Assembly: GCA_900769985.1 (NCBI GenBank)
Contig: CAAGIS010000116.1
Location: 1 to 21,064 of the forward strand
Reading direction: 5' to 3'
Length of the DNA: 21,064 bases
DNA from: Spirochaetia bacterium
Lineage (GTDB): Bacteria > Spirochaetota > Spirochaetia > Treponematales > Treponemataceae
Shown here: positions 7,301 to 13,665 of the stretch, one piece after another
Numbering within the stretch: the first letter of the stretch is position 1
How the letters are laid out: each line of letters begins with the position of its first letter
Notes under the pieces: model-generated
What the model saw: the letters and a program-made list of their open reading frames with translations, nothing else
The model's database searches: none
Told to the model about the DNA's origin: nothing
Made by a program: the position numbers and the translations under genes

Positions 7301-8863
7301 ATGGAAAACGGCATTAAAACAGATGCCGGGGACAAGCTTGGAAAGACTATCATTTTTGCATACAACAAAAAGCATGCTCAGTTTATAGTTGATACATTTG
7401 ATGAAATGTACCCGCATTTGAAAGGCGGTTTCTGTGCAAGAATTGTTTGTGATGACAGTAAAGTTGAACAGACAATTGCAGATTTTGAAAAGCCGGATCA
7501 GAATCCATTTATTGCTGTTAGTGTTGATATGCTTGATACTGGTGTGGACGTGCCTGAAGTTGTAAATCTTGTTTTCTTTAAGAAAGTAATGAGCAAGATT
7601 AAGTTTAATCAGATGATTGGACGCGGTACACGTCTAAGCCCTGAGCTTTCTTGTTGTGACGGAAAGAACGGCATTTATGAAGGAAAGAAATATTTTTATA
7701 TATTTGACTGGCTGCGTAATTTTGAATTCTTCCGTGTAAATAAAGACGGTGTAAAAGGAAGTGAATCTGTAAGCCTTACAGAAAGTATTTTTAACCGTCA
7801 CGTTGAACTTATTAAAGAATTACAGGCGGCTGAATATCAGACTCCTGAATTTGAAAAATTCAGAAACGAACTTGTTGTCACTGTAAACAGACAGATTCGG
7901 GAATTGAACTTAAACTTGACTTCTGTTCATTTACATAAAAAGCATGTTTTGAAGTTTCAGGATATTAACGCATTTAGTAATCTTGAAGATTCTGATGTTG
8001 AAGCTTTGAAAAAACACGTAGCGCCTCTTGTTTATATGGACGAGTTTGATGTTTATGCAAAGGGCTTTGATAATCTTGTTTATGGTATAGAAGTTTTAAA
8101 ATGTCAGAAAAAGAATTATTCAAAGCAGCAGGAACAAATTGTTAATGATGCAAATATTCTTTTGAAAAAGAAAGCAAATATTGAACAGGTAAAAGCTCAG
8201 ATTCCGCTTTTGACCAGAATAGTTGATGATTCATTTTTTCCGTCTGCTTCTATTTTAGATTTGGAAGATATGCGAATCAAGATTCGGGAACTGATTAAGT
8301 TCCTTGTTGAAAGCAAGAAAAAGCCGGTCAGATATGTTGATTATATTGATACGACTTTAAATATTGGTGAAGGAACGCCGGTCTATGCTGCAAATAATTT
8401 TGAAGCCTACCAAAAGAAAGTAAACTCATACATTACCGAACATCTTGATGATGAAGCTATTATTAAGCTGCGCAATAATGTTCGTTTGACAAAAGATGAT
8501 TATGACAAGTTGAATGATGTCTTTACTAAGGAACTTGGAACTTGTGAACAGTTTGAAAAAATAAGTGATGGAAAGCCGCTGGGCGTTTTTGTTCGGTCTA
8601 TTGCTAAGATGAACCGCCAGAAAGTAAATGAACTTTTTGCTGATTTTATTTCTGAGTGCAATTTGAACATTAAACAAATTGAGTTTGTAAAAGTAATTAT
8701 TGAAAATATCATTGAGCAGGGCGAAATCAATCTTGAGCGGCTTGGTGATGGTAAACCGCCTTTTGACAGACCTGGTAAGTTCTTTAATTTGTTTAATCCT
8801 GAAGCACAGAACCGCCTGATTCAGATTATTCGCAGTGTAAATGACAATGCGCGGGTGGCGTAA
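4337..8863 (+). CDS. Fused type I specificity (HsdS) and restriction (HsdR) subunit
   Basis: One uninterrupted frame of 1508 codons. Residues 1-170 and about 200-362 are the two target-recognition domains of HsdS, each ending in a conserved stretch (PLPPIEVQKKIANNL at 148-162; PPISLQNDFAAFVQQIDKSK at 344-363). From Met383 (MANFDYLLQ) it is a complete HsdR: DUF4145-like domain about 395-510, coiled coil about 530-568, PD-(D/E)xK nuclease with Asp628 and EAK at 643-645, Walker A ATGTGKT at 756-762, DEAH at 859-862, LTATP at 883-887, GRGTRL at 1095-1100, and a C-terminal helical domain. HsdS and HsdR are normally separate proteins with a stop between them. Here the usual HsdS tail after DKSK is replaced by about 20 unusual residues that lead straight into HsdR. 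An ATG at 5483 behind a promoter-like sequence could also yield free HsdR. A sequencing or assembly error that removed a stop is possible but would need to leave a clean frame. Confidence 0.9.
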   Translation: MNEWKTVRLGDLCEILNGYAFKSDKYVDSGIRVIRITNVQKGFIEDNSPAFYPITEQENLKDYELHENDLLISLTGNVGRVALLSKEMLPAALNQRVGCIRIRDKNLLISYLFTFLNSDKFESDCIYSARGIAQKNMSTEWLKNYIIPLPPIEVQKKIANNLNTCTKIIKKHNKQLNNFDLLIKSRFIEMFGDPVINEKDWDLKTLPELGEFGRGVSKHRPRNAPELLGGKYPLIQTGDVANANLYITNYESTYSEEGFKQSKMWKAGTLCITIAATIAKTAILTFDSCFPDSVVGFTPNEKTNSLFINYWFSFFQKILEEQAPAVAQKNINLQVLSELKIITPPISLQNDFAAFVQQIDKSKFEMAIYEKVWYNYIKWYLIMANFDYLLQYKEFSAFASLANEAEKQYNKSTMFCGISARKCVEQAVNWLYSVDDDLYMPYDDSIQVLVHDKNFVNIVPGNIQKDLQIVIKVGNQAVHSNTEIDKARALLSLKALFNFLNWIVFTYSSTYESRTFDETLIPANKATIIVKKNQEEIDKYRSELDEKEQSIADLKKQLADLQKALTSNKSKPKDDTKINYETIDEKTTRNLFIDEDLKKLGWQFDGVMVQEEYPVHDMGDKHSDGFVDYVLFGKDHKPLAVVEAKKTSKDPNIGKQQAKDYADCLEREYGQRPFIFYTNGFDCNFWDDLQAAPRRVSMVFSQGDLQKLIDRRSLKKDLNSIQINKEITGRDYQMAAIKAVVKSADEGFRKFLLVMATGTGKTRTVISLTDVFARANYATNILFLTDRIQLVKQAYSNYKEHLKSMSLCNMLDYKSRENDKNARIVFSTYPTILNAIDTDKTEDGERLYTPAHFDLIIIDEAHRSIFKKYRAIFEYFDAYLVGLTATPREEVERSTFDFFELEHGNPTYNYTYEEAVKAGYLVDYYPVENSTTFIDKGIHFDDLSEEDRKAIEEQYREEGTSDFEEAPPSDINKFVFNKDTVKKVIEELMENGIKTDAGDKLGKTIIFAYNKKHAQFIVDTFDEMYPHLKGGFCARIVCDDSKVEQTIADFEKPDQNPFIAVSVDMLDTGVDVPEVVNLVFFKKVMSKIKFNQMIGRGTRLSPELSCCDGKNGIYEGKKYFYIFDWLRNFEFFRVNKDGVKGSESVSLTESIFNRHVELIKELQAAEYQTPEFEKFRNELVVTVNRQIRELNLNLTSVHLHKKHVLKFQDINAFSNLEDSDVEALKKHVAPLVYMDEFDVYAKGFDNLVYGIEVLKCQKKNYSKQQEQIVNDANILLKKKANIEQVKAQIPLLTRIVDDSFFPSASILDLEDMRIKIRELIKFLVESKKKPVRYVDYIDTTLNIGEGTPVYAANNFEAYQKKVNSYITEHLDDEAIIKLRNNVRLTKDDYDKLNDVFTKELGTCEQFEKISDGKPLGVFVRSIAKMNRQKVNELFADFISECNLNIKQIEFVKVIIENIIEQGEINLERLGDGKPPFDRPGKFFNLFNPEAQNRLIQIIRSVNDNARVA
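5453..5485 (+). promoter_or_regulatory. Possible internal promoter and start for separate HsdR
   Basis: TGG-TATAAT at 5453-5461 is a good extended -10 box inside the hsdS-hsdR junction. The in-frame ATG at 5483 begins the residues MANFDYLL typical of a native HsdR N-terminus. No Shine-Dalgarno is seen before it. The junction is AT-rich and reads like a former intergenic spacer. Confidence 0.4.
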
Positions 8864-8879
8864 AAGAAAATAGTAAAAA

Positions 8880-8913
8880 TTTACGGAGTCCTTTTTTATT
8901 TTAAAAATAACTG
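8880..8913 (+). repeat. 34-bp direct repeat, right copy
   Basis: It is 33/34 identical to 1595-1628. It retains the 3' arm and T-run of the gap terminator but the matching 5' arm is absent, so it should not work as a terminator. It begins 17 bases after the stop of the hsdS-hsdR ORF. Confidence 0.85.
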
Positions 8914-8919
8914 CTCTTC

Positions 8920-8947
8920 TTGTTTATCTGACAAACTGTGGTATAAT
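8920..8947 (+). promoter_or_regulatory. Promoter of the acyltransferase gene
   Basis: TTGTTT (8920-8925), a 16-base spacer and TATAAT (8942-8947) with a TG extension (8939-8940). It begins six bases past the right 34-bp repeat. The ribosome site AGAGG (8966-8970) precedes the ATG at 8976. Confidence 0.65.
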
Positions 8948-8975
8948 ATTCAATTATTCAAAACTAGAGGATAAT

Positions 8976-10193
8976 ATGAATTATATTTCAGTTTTTGTTT
9001 ACGTTGTTTTATTCGTTTCTTTTTTAATTGGAATTAAGATATCGCCGCGCGGACAGTTCAGGGTGGACTCGCTTTCTTTAGATGCAATGACTTCTTTAAA
9101 AGGTGTAATGGCAATTTTTGTTTTGTTCCACCATATTTCACAAAAGCAGGTATTTCAGGAGACGGGGACAATTTCTTTTTTTCAGGAAATCGGTTTTCTG
9201 TTTGTCGGTGTTTTTTTCTTTACTTCAGGCTACGGGTTGTATAAAAGTTTTTCTACAAAGACTGATTATTTAAAAGGATTTTTAAAGCGAAGGGTGCTTC
9301 CGATTGTATGTTCGTATTATGTGATGATTGCGGTTTATGCAGTTTATTATGTAATTACAAAACCGGGTTTTGCATTGAGCGAATGGCTCTGCAAACTGAC
9401 AGGACTTGCTCTGATAAATTCGCAGAGCTGGTATGTTTACGTAATTTTGATTATGTACGTATCGTTCTATTTTATTTACAAAAATGAAAAGGCACAGAAA
9501 TATTCAATTTTAATTTTTACTTTAATAACTTTAGTGCAGGGCGCGCTCTTCATCGTGTTAAAGCATTTCCCTTGGTATGCAGGAGAAACAGGCTGGTGGA
9601 AAAATCCCGGCGTTTTTGCTTCTGTTCCTTGGTGGAAAAAGCCGTGTGCATTATTGTTTGAAGGCGAGTGGTGGGTTAATTCTACGATTTGCTTTGTCCT
9701 CGGACTTGCCGTTGCAAAATATGAAAAACAGTTTATGCAATGGGTCGAAAAAAAATATCCGCTTAAATTACTGACTGCAATTTTGCTCTGTTCAATTTTT
9801 AATGCCGCAGGGTTTTACTGTTTATGGAAGATTGGCTACTGGACGGAATTTGCAGGAGAACTCGGAACTGCAAAAAAATTAATCTGTTACGTTGCGCAGA
9901 ATTTTCAGGTTCTTTCTGTAGTTCTTCTTGTAATAATTTTGATGAGAAAATTTTATGTCAAAAACAGGTTCTATAATTTTTTTGGAAAAATAAGCCTTGA
10001 AGTTTATCTCATACAGGAGATGGTTTTGTTCAGCTGGGCATATCTGATTGAATCTGAAAATACGACTGTCATTTCTTCTGGAAATCTGAACATTGCGCTT
10101 TATGCTCTCCTTGTCGTAGTGACTGTATTGTGTTCGGCAATTATGTTCAGAACTATAAACGCAAAGATTGCAGAGAAAATAAAGAGTCGCTGA
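8976..10193 (+). CDS. Acyltransferase 3 family integral membrane protein
   Basis: A 405-residue polytopic protein. Family 3 acyltransferases move acyl groups across the membrane to sugars of exopolysaccharide, peptidoglycan or glycolipid. About ten hydrophobic segments are visible, the first at residues 4-20. Family-type stretches are SLKGVMAIFVLFHHI (about 40-54, with the conserved histidines near the end), VGVFFFTSGYGLY (about 77-89) and a C-terminal GKISLEVYLIQE. There is no SGNH hydrolase domain attached. The stop codon overlaps the next start (TGATG), so it is coupled to the M28-like gene. The acceptor substrate cannot be read from the sequence. Confidence 0.87.
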   Translation: MNYISVFVYVVLFVSFLIGIKISPRGQFRVDSLSLDAMTSLKGVMAIFVLFHHISQKQVFQETGTISFFQEIGFLFVGVFFFTSGYGLYKSFSTKTDYLKGFLKRRVLPIVCSYYVMIAVYAVYYVITKPGFALSEWLCKLTGLALINSQSWYVYVILIMYVSFYFIYKNEKAQKYSILIFTLITLVQGALFIVLKHFPWYAGETGWWKNPGVFASVPWWKKPCALLFEGEWWVNSTICFVLGLAVAKYEKQFMQWVEKKYPLKLLTAILLCSIFNAAGFYCLWKIGYWTEFAGELGTAKKLICYVAQNFQVLSVVLLVIILMRKFYVKNRFYNFFGKISLEVYLIQEMVLFSWAYLIESENTTVISSGNLNIALYALLVVVTVLCSAIMFRTINAKIAEKIKSR

Positions 10194-11083
10194 TGAATTT
10201 GCCTTCAGATTATTTAGAGTTTTTAAAACCAGACTGTAACAGGAAAGAGTTTATTCAGCATAAACTTCTGGAATACGGATTGAATTCAAGTGTCATTGCA
10301 ATAGACGGAAAAATGCACGTGTATGTTGATTTTCCGAAAAGTTGCTATAACACAAGATTTAAAATAAAAACTCTGGTTGCGCATTATGACAGGGTAAAAG
10401 GTTCTGCAGGCGCAAATGACAACAGTTCTGGGGTTTTTGCTCTGCTTGATGCTGCCAGAAGGCTTTCAGAGTTTGATGGTGTTCACAATGTAAGGCTTAT
10501 TTTTACTGATGGTGAAGAAGACGGACGTTTTGGAGTCTGTTCACAGGGCGCTTTTTCGCTTGCAAAAAGATTGAAAGAGTTGAATTCAATTGAAGGCGAA
10601 GTTTTTGTTTTTGATTGTGTTGGAAGGGGAGATATTCCCGTAATTTGCGAACTTGAAATTCCTGGTAATGCTGACAGAGTTTTTTTCAGACAGTACGAAA
10701 AATTTATTTCAAATGTTCAGAATTTGATTTCAAAAAATTCCTCTTTTGATAATGTAATTCTTCCAGCATCGTTCAGCGATAATGCAGGTTTTATCGCAAA
10801 TGGAATTCCTGCTGTTGCTATCACAATGCTTCCGAAAGACGAAGTTTTAAATTACATGAGCAATTTAAAAAGAATCAGCGGACTTCGCGAATCAGTAATG
10901 AACCGCCATCTTGAAGATGTTCCCGAAAAAATCGCTCCCGAATATGTTTTAAGAGAAAGCATTCCGTTGACATGGCGCTATCTGCATACTCAATACGACA
11001 ACATCACAACCCTCACCCCAGTTTCCTTTACGATAATCGCCAGAATCATAGACGAAATCATAAAAGTAAATTATTTGCGCTAA
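10193..11083 (+). CDS. M28-like zinc metallopeptidase, cytoplasmic
   Basis: The frame is open from a GTG at 10130, but the ATG at 10193, overlapping the upstream stop by one base, is the natural coupled start and gives 296 residues. The five zinc ligands expected for M28 aminopeptidases are all present: His64 in VAHYD, Asp76 in GANDNSSG, the glutamate pair 108-109 in TDGEED, Asp141 in VFDCVGRGD and His265 in LHTQYDN. M28 enzymes are di-zinc aminopeptidases; some relatives act on other amide bonds. There is no signal peptide, so it should act in the cytoplasm. Coupling with a membrane acyltransferase suggests a shared pathway, perhaps a deacylase acting on the same kind of molecule, which is speculation. 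Amino- or carboxypeptidase activity cannot be told from the sequence. Confidence 0.8.
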   Translation: MNLPSDYLEFLKPDCNRKEFIQHKLLEYGLNSSVIAIDGKMHVYVDFPKSCYNTRFKIKTLVAHYDRVKGSAGANDNSSGVFALLDAARRLSEFDGVHNVRLIFTDGEEDGRFGVCSQGAFSLAKRLKELNSIEGEVFVFDCVGRGDIPVICELEIPGNADRVFFRQYEKFISNVQNLISKNSSFDNVILPASFSDNAGFIANGIPAVAITMLPKDEVLNYMSNLKRISGLRESVMNRHLEDVPEKIAPEYVLRESIPLTWRYLHTQYDNITTLTPVSFTIIARIIDEIIKVNYLR

Positions 11084-11091
11084 CAAAAAAT

Positions 11092-11283
11092 TTTACGACT
11101 GCACTTTTTTAAACGCCCATAGAGAATTGCTCTCTGCAATTCTCGTAACGCGAGCTACACCCATGCTTGTAAGGAATTGAAATTTACGACTGCAATCATT
11201 TAAACGCCCATAGAGAATTGCTCTCTGCAATTCTCGTAACGCGAGCTACACCCATGTTTGTAAGGAATTGAAATTTACGAGCG
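11092..11283 (+). repeat. 91-bp tandem repeat, two units plus a partial third
   Basis: Units start at TTTACGACTGCA in 11092 and 11183, and the third begins at 11274 (TTTACGAGCG), giving a period of 91. Each full unit contains CGCCCATAGAG, a hairpin GAGAATTGC-TCTCT-GCAATTCTC, then CGCGAGCT and a tail ending GGAATTGAAA. The two units are nearly identical. A divergent copy lies on the minus strand at 19154-19231, and the tail alone occurs before gap. No coding potential is seen. It occupies most of the 270-base gap between the M28-like gene and the hydratase gene. Confidence 0.9.
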
Positions 11284-11297
11284 TTTTATGCTAATAT
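11268..11297 (+). promoter_or_regulatory. Promoter of the hydratase gene, -35 inside the repeat
   Basis: TTGAAA (11268-11273), an 18-base spacer and TAATAT (11292-11297). The -35 box is the end of the second 91-bp unit, so the repeat supplies part of the promoter. Confidence 0.6.
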
Positions 11298-11302
11298 GTT
11301 CC

Positions 11303-11330
11303 GTCAGATTAAAATTCTGACTGACTTTTT
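11303..11330 (+). promoter_or_regulatory. 5'-terminal mRNA hairpin followed by T5
   Basis: GTCAGA (11303-11308) and TCTGAC (11316-11321) form a 6-bp stem with a 7-base loop at the expected 5' end of the transcript, followed by TTTTT at 11326-11330. It may stabilise the mRNA or act as a weak attenuator. The stem is short. Confidence 0.35.
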
Positions 11331-11353
11331 ATTACTCCACGGGAGGTTTTTTT

Positions 11354-13585
11354 ATGAAACTTTGGCAGATAGGGGCTTATCTTGTAAACGGAAAACTTGA
11401 AGAAAATTATTCTGGTTCTAAAGAAGATGGTGTTAAAAAAACTATTGCATATTCTATTTTGCAGAAACACAATACTTCAGGTAACAGCGAAAACCTCAAA
11501 ATTAAATTTGACAAAATTACTTCCCACGACATAACTTATGTAGGAATCATTCAGACAGCACGCGCATCAGGACTTACAAAATTCCCTATTCCGTATGTAC
11601 TTACAAACTGTCATAACTCACTTTGTGCAGTAGGCGGAACGATTAACGAAGACGATCATATGTTCGGACTTACGTGTGCACAAAAATACGGTGGAATTTA
11701 CGTTCCTCCGCATCAGGCTGTAATTCACCAGTTTGCGCGCGAAATGCTCAGCCGTTGTGGTGATATGATTTTAGGTTCTGACAGCCATACTCGTTATGGT
11801 GCGCTCGGTACAATGGCAATCGGCGAGGGCGGCGGCGAACTTGCAAAACAGCTTTTGAATAAAACTTACGATGTTTCTTATCCGGGTGTTGTTGCAGTTT
11901 ACCTGACAGGTTCTCCTGTAGCAGGGGTTGGCCCGCAGGATGTTGCGCTTGCAATCATAAAAGCAGTTTTTGACAACGGCTACGTAAAAAATAAGGTGAT
12001 GGAATTTATAGGACCGGGCGTTTCTAATTTGAGCGCAGACTTCCGTATTGGAATCGATGTAATGACTACAGAAACGACATGCCTTTCTTCTATTTGGCGT
12101 ACTGATGCTAAAGTTGAAGAATGGTATGCAATTCATGGACGCCAGAATGATTATAAAGAATTGAACGCAGAAGACGGTGCTTATTATGACGGGGCAATTG
12201 AAATTGATTTGGGCGAAATTCGTCCGATGATTGCACTTCCATTCCATCCGAGTTGTGCTTATACAATTGATGAAGTGAACGCAAACCTTGCTGACGTTCT
12301 TGATGAAACAGAAAAACGTGCAAAAGTCAGTTTCGGCGACAAAGTTCAGTTCTCTCTTAAAAATAAAATCATTGACGGAAAACTGTACGTTGACCAGGGT
12401 GTAATTGCAGGTTGTGCAGGCGGCGGATTTGAAAATATTTGTGCTGCTGCGGACATTCTTAAAGGCAAAGATACTGGTAACGGAAAATTCCTTTTGAACG
12501 TATATCCTGCTTCAATGCCTGTTTATCAGGAATTAATGAAGAACGGTGCATTCAGTGCTTTAGTTGATGCCGGTGCAATTATAAAGACAGCATTCTGCGG
12601 ACCTTGTTTTGGTGCAGGTGATACTCCTGCAAATGGTGCATTTTCTATCCGCCATTCGACAAGAAACTTTCCTAACCGTGAAGGCTCTAAAATCCAGAAC
12701 GGTCAGCTTTCTTCTGTTGCTCTTATGGATGCGCGTTCAATTGCGGCAACTGCTGCAAACAAAGGATTTTTAACTGCAGCAACAGAATACGATACAGAAT
12801 TTAGCGGCAAGAAATATTTCTTTGATTCACAGATTTATGCAAAACGTGTTTATGACTCAAAAGGAATTGCACATCCTGAAGTTGAAATTCAGTTTGGACC
12901 GAATATCAAAGACTGGCCTTCGATGAAACCTCTTTCAGACGATTTGCTTGTAAAAGTCGTTTCTGAAATCCATGACCCTGTAACTACGACTGACGAACTT
13001 ATTCCGTCTGGTGAAACTTCTTCGTTCCGTTCAAATCCGCTCGGTCTTGCAGAGTTTACATTAAGCCGAAAAGACCCTGCATACGTAGGGCGCGCAAAAG
13101 CAGTCCGCGATTTGTCTGATGAAGTAAAATCAGAAGTTCAGAAGGTTGCACAGATTTTTGAAAGTGCAAAACCAGAATTTGCAGGACGTGTTCAGAAGGC
13201 AGGACTTGGCTCTACGATTTTTGCAGTAAAACCTGGAGACGGTTCTGCGCGCGAACAGGCTGCAAGTTGTCAGAAAGTTCTTGGCGGTTGGGCAAACATT
13301 GCAAACGAATATGCAACGAAGCGTTATCGTTCTAATTTAATAAACTGGGGAATGCTGCCGTTTTTGTACAAGGATGGTGATAAAAATCTTCCTTTTGCAA
13401 ATGACGACTACGTGTTCATTCCGGATGTAAAAAAGATGATTCAAGACAAACTTGCTTCCGTAAAAGCATATGCAATAAAAAAAGACGGCACTGTAAATGA
13501 ATTTGAACTTTCAACAGGCGATTTGACTGATGATGAGAGAAAAATTATTCTTGCAGGTTGTCTGATTAATTTTTATCGCGAATAA
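11354..13585 (+). CDS. Aconitase-family hydratase (YbhJ type)
   Basis: A 743-residue protein with the full aconitase layout, closest in style to the uncharacterised E. coli YbhJ-type hydratases rather than to AcnA or AcnB. SDSHTR at 142-147 is the substrate-side motif. Three cysteines that bind the [4Fe-4S] cluster are visible: Cys354 in IAGCAGGG, and Cys415 and Cys418 in FCGPCFG. A TRNFPNREG stretch near 436-444 corresponds to the aconitase arginine loop, and a swivel domain follows. The expected chemistry is reversible dehydration/hydration of a hydroxy acid; the substrate is not known. GGGAGG at 11341-11346 is a strong ribosome site. The gene stands alone, behind a promoter built partly from the 91-bp repeat. 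A role in citrate metabolism is possible but not shown. Confidence 0.88.
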   Translation: MKLWQIGAYLVNGKLEENYSGSKEDGVKKTIAYSILQKHNTSGNSENLKIKFDKITSHDITYVGIIQTARASGLTKFPIPYVLTNCHNSLCAVGGTINEDDHMFGLTCAQKYGGIYVPPHQAVIHQFAREMLSRCGDMILGSDSHTRYGALGTMAIGEGGGELAKQLLNKTYDVSYPGVVAVYLTGSPVAGVGPQDVALAIIKAVFDNGYVKNKVMEFIGPGVSNLSADFRIGIDVMTTETTCLSSIWRTDAKVEEWYAIHGRQNDYKELNAEDGAYYDGAIEIDLGEIRPMIALPFHPSCAYTIDEVNANLADVLDETEKRAKVSFGDKVQFSLKNKIIDGKLYVDQGVIAGCAGGGFENICAAADILKGKDTGNGKFLLNVYPASMPVYQELMKNGAFSALVDAGAIIKTAFCGPCFGAGDTPANGAFSIRHSTRNFPNREGSKIQNGQLSSVALMDARSIAATAANKGFLTAATEYDTEFSGKKYFFDSQIYAKRVYDSKGIAHPEVEIQFGPNIKDWPSMKPLSDDLLVKVVSEIHDPVTTTDELIPSGETSSFRSNPLGLAEFTLSRKDPAYVGRAKAVRDLSDEVKSEVQKVAQIFESAKPEFAGRVQKAGLGSTIFAVKPGDGSAREQAASCQKVLGGWANIANEYATKRYRSNLINWGMLPFLYKDGDKNLPFANDDYVFIPDVKKMIQDKLASVKAYAIKKDGTVNEFELSTGDLTDDERKIILAGCLINFYRE

Positions 13586-13616
13586 ATTTCAAATCCATAA
13601 TTTTTTTATTGAACAG

Positions 13617-13648
13617 CCGGTCAGAAAGCTAAAAAGTTTTTTGATCGG
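13617..13648 (+). promoter_or_regulatory. Inverted repeat upstream of the GGDEF gene (possible operator)
   Basis: CCGGTCA (13617-13623) and TGATCGG (13642-13648) are complementary with one G-U type mismatch and flank an A/T-rich centre. It lies 18 bases before the next start codon. There is no T-run after it, so an operator or leader hairpin is likelier than a terminator. Confidence 0.35.
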
Positions 13649-13665
13649 TTCCATCAGGTGAAGAT

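Noticed and set aside
8880..8905. Functional terminator behind the hsdS-hsdR ORF
   Set aside because: The 3' arm and T-run are present but no complementary 5' arm lies upstream; it is better explained as a copied half of the gap terminator.
10130..10192. GTG start for the M28-like protein
   Set aside because: It would lie deep inside the upstream gene; the overlapping ATG at 10193 fits translational coupling.
11092..11283. CRISPR array
   Set aside because: There are only two 91-base units in direct tandem with no variable spacers and no cas genes nearby.
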